Source: Paratinospora sagittata (lineage: Eukaryota; Streptophyta; Magnoliopsida; Ranunculales; Menispermaceae). Taken from it: a stretch of DNA of 64,000 nt. Location of the stretch: contig CM069600.1 of assembly GCA_035771175.1 (NCBI GenBank), positions 6,967,729 through 7,031,728 on the forward strand, given 5' to 3'. Below, in pieces: positions 1 to 10,619 of the stretch (position 1 is its first letter; each line of letters begins with the position of its first letter). The notes beneath the pieces are model-generated. The model was not told the DNA's origin and searched no databases. It was given only the letters and a program-made list of their open reading frames with translations. A program made the translations under genes and the position numbers.

Positions 1-1428
1 TTACCATAAAAAAGTTTTTATTTTATTTTTAAAAAAGGCAAAAAAAAATCACCTCCCTTATTTCACCTATATTAATATTTTTAAAGAATATAATACTTTT
101 TTTTTATTAAAAATAATATTTTAATTAATATATTAATTTTATTAACTTAATATTAGTAATAATAATTTCAAAAAATAAAAATACATCCACCACCTATTAT
201 TCTCTAAAAAATATCCTCTAAAAATTGTCATTTTCTAAATTACATAAAAAAAAATCAATCAAGAAAATAAGAAAAAGATTGTGCCCATATGTGGAGAAAA
301 TTACTTTTTCTTCTTTTTGACATGTGTGACATATTTTTCTTTTATAAATTGGTTGATATGAGCTCAATTGAATTTTCATCAAATATTGCAACCATGTGGG
401 CCTCTTATTTCAAAATCTTTAAGTTGATTAGAATCTAATCAAACAAACTCAGATTGATCATTTAAGCCTTGTTGGATCTAACACCTCGGCTTCTCCACAT
501 TTGGTCTATATAGATATGTGGTATGGATCTTACTGAAATATACAATCTTATCATTTGATTCTGAAAATATTTAAAAAATAATTGAAGACCAAGTGAGACA
601 CCAACATACCAAAAAAATAAATAAAAGCTCAATAACCTTATTAAAAGAAAATTAAAATAATAAAAAATAAAAAATACATTATTAAAGTAGCTTAAAAATA
701 ACTTAAAAATCTAAAATGTGATGTAAAGACATTATTATTATTATTATTATTTCTATTATTTCTTCTTTTATTTTATTTTCTAGCTTAAAAATACTAAAAA
801 TATGGGTAAAAATATACAAAATTGTGTCTTCATCAATTATATTAACAAAAAATAATTTTATTGTTTTTAATAAAATTAGTTTTATTATTTTTTAATAAAA
901 TTAATATTTTATAATAAAAATTATTTCATTATCTAAAATTTTGATGTGCTATCAAACAAAATAATGTGATATTCTAAAAAAAGTTTGTAAGATGTGTAAC
1001 CAAACACAATAATATAATATTCTCATCTTTAGAGTTTCATCAATCACTTTTTCAAAAATTTGATTCTTATTCCTATCTAAAGATTACCGCGTACCAAATA
1101 AAACCTTAAGGTTTTTAGAAAAATTATCATTATTTTTAGAAAATAAAATTTTATTAACCACTAAACAAGCCATGACTCATTTGTTTGTTTTTTATTTAAA
1201 TCTCTTTTCTCTCTTATTTTACAAAAAAAAAAAAAAAAAAAAAAAGAATTATCAATTGTTTTTTGATGATGGGTATTAAGAAAATCTCGAAAAAATATGA
1301 GTATAACCGTTACATTCCTTCATTAAACCTTTTTATTTTTTCTTAAAAAAATATATATTGAGATCCAAAAAAAAAAAATAAAAAAAAAAAAATCTATGCT
1401 TGATGATATGTTCCTAAGCTCTCACACA
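1..1428. other. AT-rich upstream intergenic sequence
   Basis: I see no coding potential here: the stretch is A/T-rich with homopolymer runs, for example poly-A near 1208-1232. It holds one recognisable repeat (a MITE-like copy at about 915-1107, listed separately) and ends at the presumed promoter of the helicase gene. Confidence 0.6.
915..1107 (-). mobile_element. MITE-like element, inverted relative of the copy at 9411
   Basis: The reverse complement of this stretch aligns by eye over about 170 bases with 9411-9590. Both carry a TTTGGTACGCG start, a block reading AGATAG.AATAAGAAT, and then GATTGATGAAA. The shared order of blocks in two AT-rich places is too long for chance. The terminus resembles the GTTTGGTA-type ends of plant MITEs. 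No target-site duplication was identified. Confidence 0.5.
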
Positions 1429-1531
1429 ACCGATAAATAAAGCCCTGCCCATTAAGCCTTCACTCTTCAGTAGTAGACTTTCTCCGTTCTCATTCGTTGT
1501 TCAATCGTCCATTGCTGCTCTTCACAATAAG
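1429..1531 (+). promoter_or_regulatory. Probable core promoter and first leader exon of the RH47 gene
   Basis: A TATA-like ATAAATAAAG (about 1432-1441) is followed by a less A-rich, CT-rich stretch ending AATAAG before GTAACA, a good plant 5' splice site at 1532. Spliced to the acceptor at 4541-4542 (TTTTGTAG), this would place a 3-kb intron in the 5' leader of the helicase gene. A second pyrimidine-rich, UTR-like stretch at 3690-3870 could be an alternative start. Inference only; no transcript evidence. Confidence 0.4.
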
Positions 1532-1794
1532 GTAACATAAAAAAAAAAAAAAACTCTCTTTTTTTATATAGAAATGGCATCTCTGTTCTCTAAATTTGCT
1601 CAATAAAGTTGTGTTTTTTGAATTGTATTTGACATTTATTCTTTCTGGGCCAGAGGGTTTTTCTATAAATTTGCTCATTGAAGTTGTGATTTTGAATTGT
1701 ATTTGACATTTACACTTTCTGGGCTGAAGGGTTTGAATCTCTATAGTTTGGTGTTGTCTTCTTTGGGTTGTAAAGAGGGCAGTTTTGTTATTCC

Positions 1795-1847
<53 letters not shown>

Positions 1848-4542
1848 CTGTTGTTTTGGTTTCAATTTTCATGTCAATTAGGTTTGATTCTGAGTTAAGT
1901 TTTGAACTTTTTCTTCTGCAAATTAAGGCATTTCATGGGTTATTTGGTTTCCCTTGAGGAAAATGCATTTCCTCTCTTATATATGGGATTCTATATTAGA
2001 TTTTAGAATTATAAAAAAAAAAGGGCATGTAAATAACATGTTATGAAGAGCTCAAATGAATGGCTAAGTAGATTTAGAGGAATATAAGGTAGTTTGTAAT
2101 ATGAATACACTAACAAGAGAGGTTAAAACTAAAATAGTTATTATATTTTGCCTTTGTGGTCAGTAAATTGAGTGCTGGGTTTGATTTTGATTTTGTAGAG
2201 TAACATGTAAATATTTCTTAATTAAAAGTATGGAAATATGGATGCTTCCATGGAAAACAGTATTGCAAGGTAATTTGTTACTAAAGTAATAAGAAAATTT
2301 TCACTTGTTTTATGCTAAATCATTGTACAATACTTGTTGAATGTGTTTAAAAAGATAATTTGAATAGAGAGGAGTTGACAAGAGAAGATGGAAGATTAAA
2401 ACCATACGTATGTAGATCGTTGTTGTATTTTTCATTGGAAATTCATAGTTTTTTTAAAAATATTATCATGTTGACCTCTTACTTTGGGTTGTAAAGAAAT
2501 GCATTTTTGTTATTCATGTTTTTTTTTTTTAAATCTTATTTTGGTTTCAATTATCATGTCAGTTAGGTTTGATTCTGAGTTCAGTTTTGAACTTTTTTCT
2601 TCTTGCATCTCAAGGGATTTCATGTGTAATTTGGTTGCATGAGCTCTCTCTCTCTCTCTCCATCCCCACCCCCCAAAAAAAACCATACGTTTTCTTTATG
2701 GATGAAATCTGAACCATTGTTTTTAGTAGGTTGTTAGAGTGAAAAACCTAAAATGTTGCTGAAGTTTGTAGTAAAACAAATGGGAAATTTATTAGTTATT
2801 AGCATTCATTGGATATGCGTGTCTATCGAACAATAGTCTCAATGAAGGGTTGTATGATTGAACGATAGTCTCAATTTTCTTATTTATCACTTTCATAAAA
2901 GATAAAGGGTCATGGAGGTGATTGCGTTTCATCCTGTGGCACTTGGATCTACATGGATCTGTTGTATTGCACGGATCCATGTAAATCTATGGGCCATGAG
3001 GTGGTCATGTTTTCATCTGCATTTCACCCCTTGTATCCCAGCATTACTCTATTGCTTTTATTTCCTGGTTGGCATGAAAAGTGGAAATGGTGTTATTAAG
3101 GCATGCCTTGGAGAGCGCCCTGACGTGGGGCATTAGGCATGCGCCCCAGCAAGTCCTAGGCTTTGTGTCTTCACAGCGGCATGTGTTGGGTACAGGTGCA
3201 ACATGCTAAGGTGCTTGCCTTAGTTGTATAATGTGTTTTTTTAATAAATATGCTTTTTTTGTTGTTGTTAATAGTTGATATACTAATCTATCTATTATAG
3301 TACCAAAAGTTTGAAAACTCATGGTGTTATCATTTTTGCTATTCTTCCATAAATACCCTTAAAAAACTTATTATTATTTTTAAATTTTTGAATTTTAAAA
3401 TACAGTTTTGGTGATATAGAGGTAAATATAGCAATTTAACAGAGTAACTTATTCCCACTACTCCTTTGTGTTTCCTCCACTTTTTAAGGCTCAAATTATT
3501 TTTCAAATTTATCCTCTTTTAGTTATATTATTTTACTTTTATTACCTCTATTGTTATTTTAAACAAAGAATACAATTTTTTGCTTCTAATTTTTTAAAAT
3601 TTTCACATGCTTTAAAGCATGTGCACACATACTAGTAGTAAATGGATGCCTTTTTTTTGGTTTATATATAAATGAATTACTCCCATTTCTCATTTAAAAT
3701 GCTCTGACCACCCAATGTCCTCCCTCCCCTCACCCATTGAGGTCTCCTCTCTTCAGTTCCTCCAACCTCTAGCTTTCAGATCTTCAGCTTTCAGGTCCAC
3801 CTTCTTCTTCTCCTTCTCCGTCCGTTTTTTCCTTCTTCTTCCCCATCTGTTTCCCTCTTCATTTTTCCCTTTGTAGAAAATTAGTTGTGTTTGAACGATA
3901 TAGCTTTAATTTATAGAAAGGTGCAAGTTCTTTGGCAGAATGATATGCTTATGAAAAAAGTTGTCTTGATTATATGCTTATTATGTTTTTTATTGGAATT
4001 GTATGCCAGTATCCATGGCAAGAAATGATATCCAGTTCATTTATCCCTAGGTTATTAACCCCTGCTAAATTTTGGAAGTGAAATTACCGTTTCCTTTGTG
4101 TGTTTTATTGAAAGCCAATTTGTTTAAACTTGGGCAAGATAGAGAAATTAGAAGTTTAAGGAGGCTTTTATTGTTTCGGCATTAGAGCTTCGGTATCCTT
4201 CTTGTAATACACACTAACTTGGATGATAATGTTGGTGAGATAAATGGTTGTTTGAAGAACTTGAGTAACAATTAACTCAAAGCCTTCTTGCACTAAAAAA
4301 TGTCATTTTAGTTGAACAAATCCTTTTTAACATTTGTTTCTGTCTGTAGATATACACTTCTGATAATTATTCAAGTCTGCTTAATTTGGTCTTTAATAAT
4401 AATATTATTGATATGCATTTTGCCAAGCTCAATCATAAGAATTTTGTTTTCGTAGAGCTCTACATGAATGGCATTTCATACTGCTATCTTCCCCCTAATA
4501 ACTTCACACTTAACACCTTTTTTCTTTTGTTCTGTTTTGTAG
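1532..4542 (+). other. Probable 5'-leader intron (non-coding stretch) of the RH47 gene
   Basis: About 3 kb without plausible coding sequence. It contains a TTG/TGT trinucleotide repeat, a short CT repeat at 2645-2660 and a CT-rich block at 3690-3870. The ends fit GT-AG: GTAACA at 1532 and TTTTGTAG ending at 4542. The stretch at 1868-1943 is loosely repeated near 2535-2625 (both read TTTCAATT..CATGTCA.TTAGGTTTGATTCTGAGTT), so there is an internal duplication. Confidence 0.4.
1795..1846. repeat. (TTG)n microsatellite
   Basis: An uninterrupted trinucleotide run of about 17 units. Read on the + strand it gives a poly-valine pseudo-ORF, which is not a gene. Confidence 0.95.
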
Positions 4543-4597
4543 GATTCGCAGCTGTAATTGGTTATAGTTCTCCATTTTTAACGGTAGCACGCAAAAC

Positions 4598-6283
4598 ATG
4601 CTAGTATCTGTCTCAACACGGTTACTTGTCTCTTCTGGAAATTCTCTACCTTTAAGAAAGTTGCGGTGGATCTCTGGGGCAGCCAGAATACACAAACGTC
4701 TTAGATATGATACCCAAGATGGATCACCGCTTTCCCTTGAAAGCCTTGGATTGAAGCGTAAACTGGAAAGAGAAAATGCAGCTAAACCCGTTGAACATGG
4801 GAAGCTGAGTTCTAGTAACAATGTTAGTAAAACGAAAGCAAAACTAATTAGAAACAGTGAAATCAAGGTGGTCGAGGCGAAAGCTCCACTTGAAATAGAG
4901 GCCGCTCCATTTGCTGCAAAGACATTTTCCGAGCTCGATCTCCCGCCGTCGTTGATTGAGCAATTGGATAAGACAGGTCTGACTGTTCCCACAGAAATTC
5001 AAGCCACTGCAATTCCTACCATTGCTCGGAATCAAGATGTTATAATTCAGTCTTATACAGGTTCAGGAAAAACCCTAGCTTATCTCCTACCTATACTTGC
5101 TGAAGTTGGTCCGTTCAAGAGAATAAAAACTTCTTCTTCCAATGGGAAAGAAGCTGAAAAGCAGAAGAGCATAGAAGCGGTGATCATAGCGCCTTCGAGG
5201 GAGCTCGGAATGCAGATTGTAAGAGAGTTCGAGAAGTTGTTAGGACCAGCCAATAAGAAGGTGGTTCAGCAACTCGTCGGGGGTGCAAACAGGTCAAGGC
5301 AAGAAGAAGCTTTGAAGAAAAATAAGCCCGCCATTGTTGTAGGGACCCCTGGCCGGATTGCCGAGATCAGCGCCACCGGAAAATTGCATACTCATGGATG
5401 CCGTTTCCTTGTCCTGGACGAAGTTGACGAGCTTCTTTCGTTCAATTTCCGGGAAGACATGCATAGGATAGTGGAACATGTTGGTCGGAGGTCCGGTGCA
5501 ATCCTTCCCGGCAACACACAGAGCCCACTTTCCCGGCGAGCTGAACGCCAAACCATCATGGTTTCTGCAACTGTTCCTTTTCCAGTGATAAGGGCAGCTC
5601 GGGGTTGGGGTCGTGACCCAGTTCTTGTACGTGCAAAAACTGTTCTTCCACTCGAGTCTATCCCGGCTGGTTCTTCAAGGCCCGTTTCACTGTCCAATCC
5701 AACTTCCTGGGACACATCAAATTCAACGACTCAGGGTACATTAGAAAGCTTGCCGCCTTCACTTAAACATTATTATTGTGTAACTGAAGCACAACACAAG
5801 ATTGATACGATGAGAAGATGCGTCCATGCTTTAGACGCTAATTCCGTTATTGCCTTCATGAATCACACAAAACGGTTAAAGGATGCCGTGTTCAAGTTAG
5901 AGGCTCGTGGGATGAAGGCTATGGAGCTGCATGGGGATCTTGGGAAGCTTGCCCGATCAACGGTTTTGAAAAAATTTAAGGACGGGGAACTGAGAGTTCT
6001 GGTCACGAACGAACTTTCTGCTCGGGGGCTTGATGTTGCTGAATGTGATCTTGTGGTTAATTTGGATTTACCGACGGATTCCGTTCATTATGCACATCGG
6101 GCTGGTCGGACCGGTCGACTTGGCCGGAAGGGCAGTGTGGTCACCATATGTGAGGAGCCAGAGGTGTTTGTGGTTAAAAAGTTGCAGAGGCAGCTTGGAA
6201 TTCCCATTCAGGCTTGTGAATTTACGGAGGGCAAGCTTGTTGTTTCCACAGAAGAAAATACTGCAGAGGGAACGAGGTATTAA
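4598..6283 (+). CDS. DEAD-box ATP-dependent RNA helicase, RH47/ISE1-like, organellar
   Basis: Intronless coding exon of 561 codons, starting ATG 4598 and ending TAA 6281-6283. Motifs in order: Q motif with F110 and Q135; Walker A SYTGSGKT at 152-159; motif Ia PSREL at 199-203; TPGR at 250-253; motif II reading D-E-V-D (274-277) instead of DEAD; SAT at 323-325; motif V ARGLDV at 475-480; motif VI HRAGRTGR at 500-507. The N-terminus (about 1-45) is rich in Arg, Ser and Leu and poor in acidic residues, as expected of a mitochondrial or plastid targeting peptide. The overall pattern matches plant RH47; Arabidopsis ISE1 is a mitochondrial helicase whose loss affects plasmodesmata and embryo growth. 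The role here is inferred from the family. The acceptor at 4541-4542 puts the ATG 55 bases into this exon. AATAAA at 6498-6503 may be the poly(A) signal. The final codons could be altered by a splice at GAG/GTATTA (6276), see findings. Confidence 0.92.
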   Translation: MLVSVSTRLLVSSGNSLPLRKLRWISGAARIHKRLRYDTQDGSPLSLESLGLKRKLERENAAKPVEHGKLSSSNNVSKTKAKLIRNSEIKVVEAKAPLEIEAAPFAAKTFSELDLPPSLIEQLDKTGLTVPTEIQATAIPTIARNQDVIIQSYTGSGKTLAYLLPILAEVGPFKRIKTSSSNGKEAEKQKSIEAVIIAPSRELGMQIVREFEKLLGPANKKVVQQLVGGANRSRQEEALKKNKPAIVVGTPGRIAEISATGKLHTHGCRFLVLDEVDELLSFNFREDMHRIVEHVGRRSGAILPGNTQSPLSRRAERQTIMVSATVPFPVIRAARGWGRDPVLVRAKTVLPLESIPAGSSRPVSLSNPTSWDTSNSTTQGTLESLPPSLKHYYCVTEAQHKIDTMRRCVHALDANSVIAFMNHTKRLKDAVFKLEARGMKAMELHGDLGKLARSTVLKKFKDGELRVLVTNELSARGLDVAECDLVVNLDLPTDSVHYAHRAGRTGRLGRKGSVVTICEEPEVFVVKKLQRQLGIPIQACEFTEGKLVVSTEENTAEGTRY

Positions 6284-7157
6284 AACTTTCTAAAATGTTT
6301 ATTAGTTTCTGTTATCTACAAGATTCTTTCTTTAGCTGAATAGAATTAAAAGAGCTGTGTTGGTTTGGCTGAGGCAGATTAGATATTCATTTTTGAAATT
6401 TGTATTATTCTACATATTATTATAGTATCTGAAAAGTCAATCTTATGAAGCTAAGATTACAATTATGAAATGTGATTTCTTCTCTCATTCTCACACCAAT
6501 AAACAATTAAGTGGTTTTGGTTCTTTCAATTGATCTCTCCAACTACTGTAGCAATTCAATGTTTTCTCTAGAAATTTATGTTCAATGGTTTGATTATCCT
6601 AAACCAGTGGTGTATTTTAGCATTTCTTTAGTATGGTTCATAACTTGTTTTTTGGAACTTTTTCAAATACTTCAGAAGATTGTCTTGAGCAAGCTTTGTC
6701 TCGTCTTCATGTTCATAATTTTTTTTTGTTTGAAACAAAAATGTGCTATGGAATTTGCTTAGATTAATCATCAATTGTTAGTTGATCTGACAAGTTTTAG
6801 GTTGGCTATCAGCTACCTAGCGTAACCCTCTTCCTTTATTTGGCCTTAGGACCGGCTGTGTTTAAGATTAACCATCAATGGGCTATTTTATTTATTCTTT
6901 TTTTTTTTTTTTTAACTACACATACTTGTTTTTTTTTTTTTTTTCTAGTGGAGGGGAGGAGCAAATTGTCATACCCATAACCCCATTGCTTCAATTAATG
7001 CTCTTGATAAATTTTAGTAGCAAAACAAGAATTTTTTAACCTTTTTTTTTTTAATGCAAGGAGGATAGGTAACATTGGTCATTTTTGTCTAGAAGAGATA
7101 TGTTATATCCATTTGTATGATTCATAACTTGTTGAAATTAAATTTCCTTTAAAGAGC

Positions 7158-7375
7158 CAACACGGAGTTGGTGCAGTTGGTAAAAAGGTGGCTTTGGAAT
7201 CCAAAGGTCTCAGGTTCAACTCTTACCATTGCGTCACCTTAGGGGGTGAGGGGGATTAATGAGTCAGGAACCGGCTTGATTCCTCCCCGAAAGTACGGTT
7301 TGATGATGGAGCTGATTATACAACTAACAACTAACATTGTTTTTCTCAAAAAAAGAAAAAAAAAGAAAAAAAAAA
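7158..7375 (+). mobile_element. tRNA-derived SINE (family A, best copy) with 13-bp target-site duplication
   Basis: Pol III box A-like TTGGTGCAGTTGGTAAAAAG starts near 7168, and box B-like GGTTCAACTCT near 7213. The body continues with GGGGGATTAATGAGTCAGGAA, then ACTAACAACTAACATT and an A-rich tail. The flanks are a perfect 13-bp direct repeat, TCCTTTAAAGAGC, at 7145-7157 and 7376-7388. Related copies lie at 35789-35957 and 48080-48240, with a fragment at 41238-41325. The cloverleaf is degenerate, so this is not a tRNA gene. Confidence 0.85.
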
Positions 7376-8084
7376 TCCTTTAAAGAGCTTTGCTTGAAAA
7401 TAAGTTAAGGAGAGGTCCTCCTCATATTTTTTGTTGTATCTCTATATGCTTGACAATTTTTCCGTAAGGAAGCAAAACTGATCTTGTGTTATGGAAATAA
7501 GCCTGTCTCTCATGATGTAAAGAAGATACTTCATGGGTTTTCCCGGTGTTATATTAGATTGCTGGTTATTTTTGCTAAAGTTGATTGTATTCTATCTGAT
7601 ACTGACATCTGATACTGACCGTGTTGCCTAGCATTATGTTTTTCATATTATGTAAGCAGAAAAATCTATTCGTAGGAGAACTTGCTCAGATTCATTTTAT
7701 GTCCCTCCCTTCTTTCTATGGTTGGTTTTTGGATTTGTTCAAGATTTGTTGTGTTACATAGCTCTGTAATTTGTTAAATTTCTTTGTTTGGAAGTATGAA
7801 GTGTGAATGTTTCATCAAGGAAAATTAAAATTAGTTGCAACGTACTTTGCGGCAATGTATAAGCTGAATCCTTCTTTTTCCGTTTCTTGGACTCTAATGC
7901 AATTTTGTTGGTGTTGTTAGCCTATCACTCTGAAAGTCCTTTTATCTGTTAAGAACTTTAAGCATTCAATTCATTTTAATTACATTTTTTTTCTTTTAAT
8001 TTGTTATATATATATATATATAAATACATCCTGCGTATGTTTTATATTGATATTTTTTGTTTCAATACCATACAACTTTGTAGG

Positions 8085-8460
8085 ATCACAAGCGAGACAT
8101 AATCGAGCTACCATGCTATCTTCCAAGTACTTTTAACGGTTCGATATAGTATGTATACTTCCCGGAACTGTTGCTTCTGCTCTCACTCAGGGTATGAACT
8201 TCGATTGTTGTTTTTTTTTCCTCGACATTTATTAAATGAATTACATTTGCTTGGAACTTTGTATTTGTTGAGGATTAAACGATGTTGTGCTTTGGGCGTC
8301 TTGTTTTTATTGCAGTTGAGAATACATGCTACATTACACCGGTGTTTTTGGCAAGAAGTTCAAAATGGCTGAAACATAGCAAGTGAGGCTGAAAAACAAA
8401 ATGTGTGGAGCTTGAAGCAATGGCTTGTGGCACTAGCTTGATCTTGTAGCTTATTTAAAA
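8085..8460 (+). other. Exon-like islands, possible 3' UTR or non-coding exons
   Basis: ACTTTGTAG ends at 8084 and is followed by a less AT-rich block to about 8168. After GGTATGAACT and a T-rich stretch there is TTTATTGCAG (ending 8314) and a second block to about 8460. The blocks look like exons separated by a short GT-AG intron. They contain no sizeable conserved ORF. They could be spliced 3' exons of the helicase transcript or an unrelated RNA. RNA-seq reads crossing 8168/8314 would settle this. Confidence 0.25.
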
Positions 8461-8745
8461 CACAGAGAAAGAAGAAGAAGAAGAAGAAGAAAGAAGAGAA
8501 GTTCTAAAATAATAGGATTCAGAAATTTGGCAATCTATTTTAGAGTCTGTTTACAACATGATGTCATTAGAAAATTTCAAGTATGAGATTGATAAGTTTA
8601 CAAGGTTTTCAAAGCTCTTTTCATAGAAATGCTGGTGCAACAATTTCTTTTCTAATTCTTTTTCCCTCCCTCTTGGTGCTTCTCTATGATGGTTATGATG
8701 GTTTTGATATAGGTGAATTGAGACTACTAGTTCATTATAGTGCTA

Positions 8746-8748
<3 letters not shown>

Positions 8749-8793
<45 letters not shown>
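8749..8793. repeat. (TA)n microsatellite
   Basis: An uninterrupted TA dinucleotide run of about 22 units. Confidence 0.95.
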
Positions 8794-8804
<11 letters not shown>

Positions 8805-8989
8805 CATATATGTTTTATTATTTTCATCTCACAATCAAATTTGTGACTGTCCAAAATTTTAATCATTCTTGCATGGGCTTAGCTCACTTGTTGACTGAGG
8901 GTCTACTTTGGTTAAATATATGGGTGGGATTTGGTTTTTGTGTTCCTTTGGTGGCGTTTGGTTTGGTGTAATGTGGGAATGAGAATCTT

Positions 8990-9375
8990 AGGTTGCGTTT
9001 TGTATCGTTTTTAAATTTAATTATTTGTATTTAAAAATAAAAAGTGAAAAAAGTTATAAAAAAATTTGTTTAGTTCATTGTGATTTAAAAAATATTTTTA
9101 AAAAAAAGTTAAGAAAAATGGTTGTTTTTAAAAAATATAGAAAAAGTTTTTTTTGGTTAATTTATAATTAACGGGGACTCACGTAAGTTTTTATGCACGT
9201 AATTTGTATGAAATCTTAAAACAACCAAACAAGGTTTTTTTTATTTTACAAATTTTAAAAAATATTTTTTAAATATGATATCAAATATATTTTTAAAGAT
9301 TATAAATTAATTAAAAATAAAATTATATTTTATTTTTTAAAAACTATTTTCAAATTGCATACCAAATAGGCGAAG
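8990..9375. mobile_element. Degenerate AT-rich MITE-like element
   Basis: Starts near GTTGCGTTTTGTATCG and ends near TTGCATACCAAATAGGCG, which gives weak inverted termini. The interior (TGAAATCTTAAA followed by AACAACCAAACAAG) resembles 22480-22740. No clear duplication of the target was found. Confidence 0.35.
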
Positions 9376-9410
9376 CCTTAAAGATTTTTATGTTTGTTAC
9401 ATTCTTTAGT

Positions 9411-9590
9411 GGCGTTTGGTACGCGAGAATCTCTAGATAGAAATAAGAATTATATTCTTGAAAAAATGATTGATGAAAATTTTAAGATGAAAATGTTATA
9501 TTACTATATTTGATTACGCATCGAAATCTTATACAACTTTCCTGAAATATTACTTACTGTATTTTGTAACACACCAGAAAAAAAAAAAAA
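9411..9590 (+). mobile_element. MITE-like element related to 915-1107
   Basis: Begins GGCGTTTGGTACGCG and shares about 170 aligned bases with the reverse complement of 915-1107. Both copies are AT-rich and non-coding. Confidence 0.5.
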
Positions 9591-9886
9591 AAACAGGTAA
9601 AGAGTGAAGCAAACATGAGAATTTACCCAAAGCATCCTTATAACTACTTAATTTTTCTCTTTTACTTTTTGACATTTTTTTATTAGGCCAGAGGGTAATA
9701 TAAATTTTTAATTAAAAAATACTTTTTTAATTTGTATACGAACATCGATTTGACACTGAAAAGCACTCTAAAAAATTAGTTGCCAAATAGTTATCGTCTA
9801 TTTTTTACATAAGCACTTTTATCGAAAGCACTTTTACCTAAAGTAAAAACTATATCTTTATGCTATTCCAAACAAACCTTATGCTC

Positions 9887-10121
9887 GTTTGATTCACAAC
9901 TCTAAAATAGTTTTTTGTTTTCAAATAAGAAGAAAATGGAAATGGCATGAGATAAGGGTTTGGTAACCGCGAATCTGAAAACTGTTTTTTGAGTCTCTAT
10001 CTCACAAATAAGTGATTTTTAGAAAACAAAAAAAACATTATTTTTCACTTTCTTTGTCAGTTTTCTAGGTATTGAAAATGAAAACAGATTATCGTTCCTA
10101 AATACCAAACCAAACGCGACG
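9887..10121. mobile_element. MITE-like element immediately upstream of the pTAC12 promoter
   Basis: CTCGTTTGATTCAC at the left and ACCAAACCAAACGCGACG at the right are roughly inverted, and a GGGTTTGGTAACC block lies inside. The element ends about 100 bases before the CT-rich leader of pTAC12, so it could supply promoter sequence. Identification rests on the ends only. Confidence 0.35.
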
Positions 10122-10214
10122 TTAACTTTTCAATCAATCTAACCTCAATTCAGATTGCCACGCGTCAACCCTTCCTACATAAACACGCGAAACTCGTATT
10201 CATGACAAACACTG

Positions 10215-10541
10215 GACGCTCCTCTGTTCTTATACGATAACGCCTGTCCTTACTCTTTGCTGCTATTTTCTCACTCCAGTTCTCTGATTTGCATTCAAAT
10301 TTCCTTACATCAACAAAGAAACTCTTCAAATCTCTTCTTCTTCTTCTTCAATCTGCCATGGATAACCTAAACAAAATGGTAAGAACAAAAAAAAAAAAGA
10401 AGAAGAAAAAGAGGTTCTATATATATATATACTTCTCATTTCACTTACTCTGGTTTTTATTGTGGAAAATTAATGGGCTTTGATTCTTTGCAGGAGTATT
10501 GAAACAAAGATAAATTTGGGTTTTGTTTGATAGTAAAGGAA
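10215..10541 (+). promoter_or_regulatory. 5' leader of pTAC12 with leader intron and spliced upstream ORF
   Basis: A CT-rich leader ends at 10378 before GTAAGA. The acceptor TTCTTTGCAG ends at 10493, giving an intron of 115 bases. An ATG at 10358 (CCATGGATAAC) opens an upstream ORF that, after splicing, reads MDNLNKMEY and stops at TGA 10500-10502. The main ATG is at 10542, 39 bases later. Retention of the intron would change this small peptide. Confidence 0.6.
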
Positions 10542-10588
10542 ATGGCTTCTACATCTCTAAATTGGCTTTACCAAGGTTGGGTTTTTTT

Positions 10589-10619
<31 letters not shown>

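Larger units (their letters stand above)
6284..10214. other. Intergenic region between the helicase and pTAC12 genes
   Basis: No protein gene is supported. The region holds the 3' flank of the helicase gene, a SINE with a perfect target-site duplication (7158-7375), exon-like islands near 8085-8460, a TA microsatellite, and three MITE-like AT-rich elements between 8990 and 10121. Confidence 0.6.

Noticed and set aside
1697..1957. 86-codon ORF with a poly-valine tract
   Set aside because: Caused by the TTG microsatellite; there is no conserved domain and it lies in the presumed leader intron.
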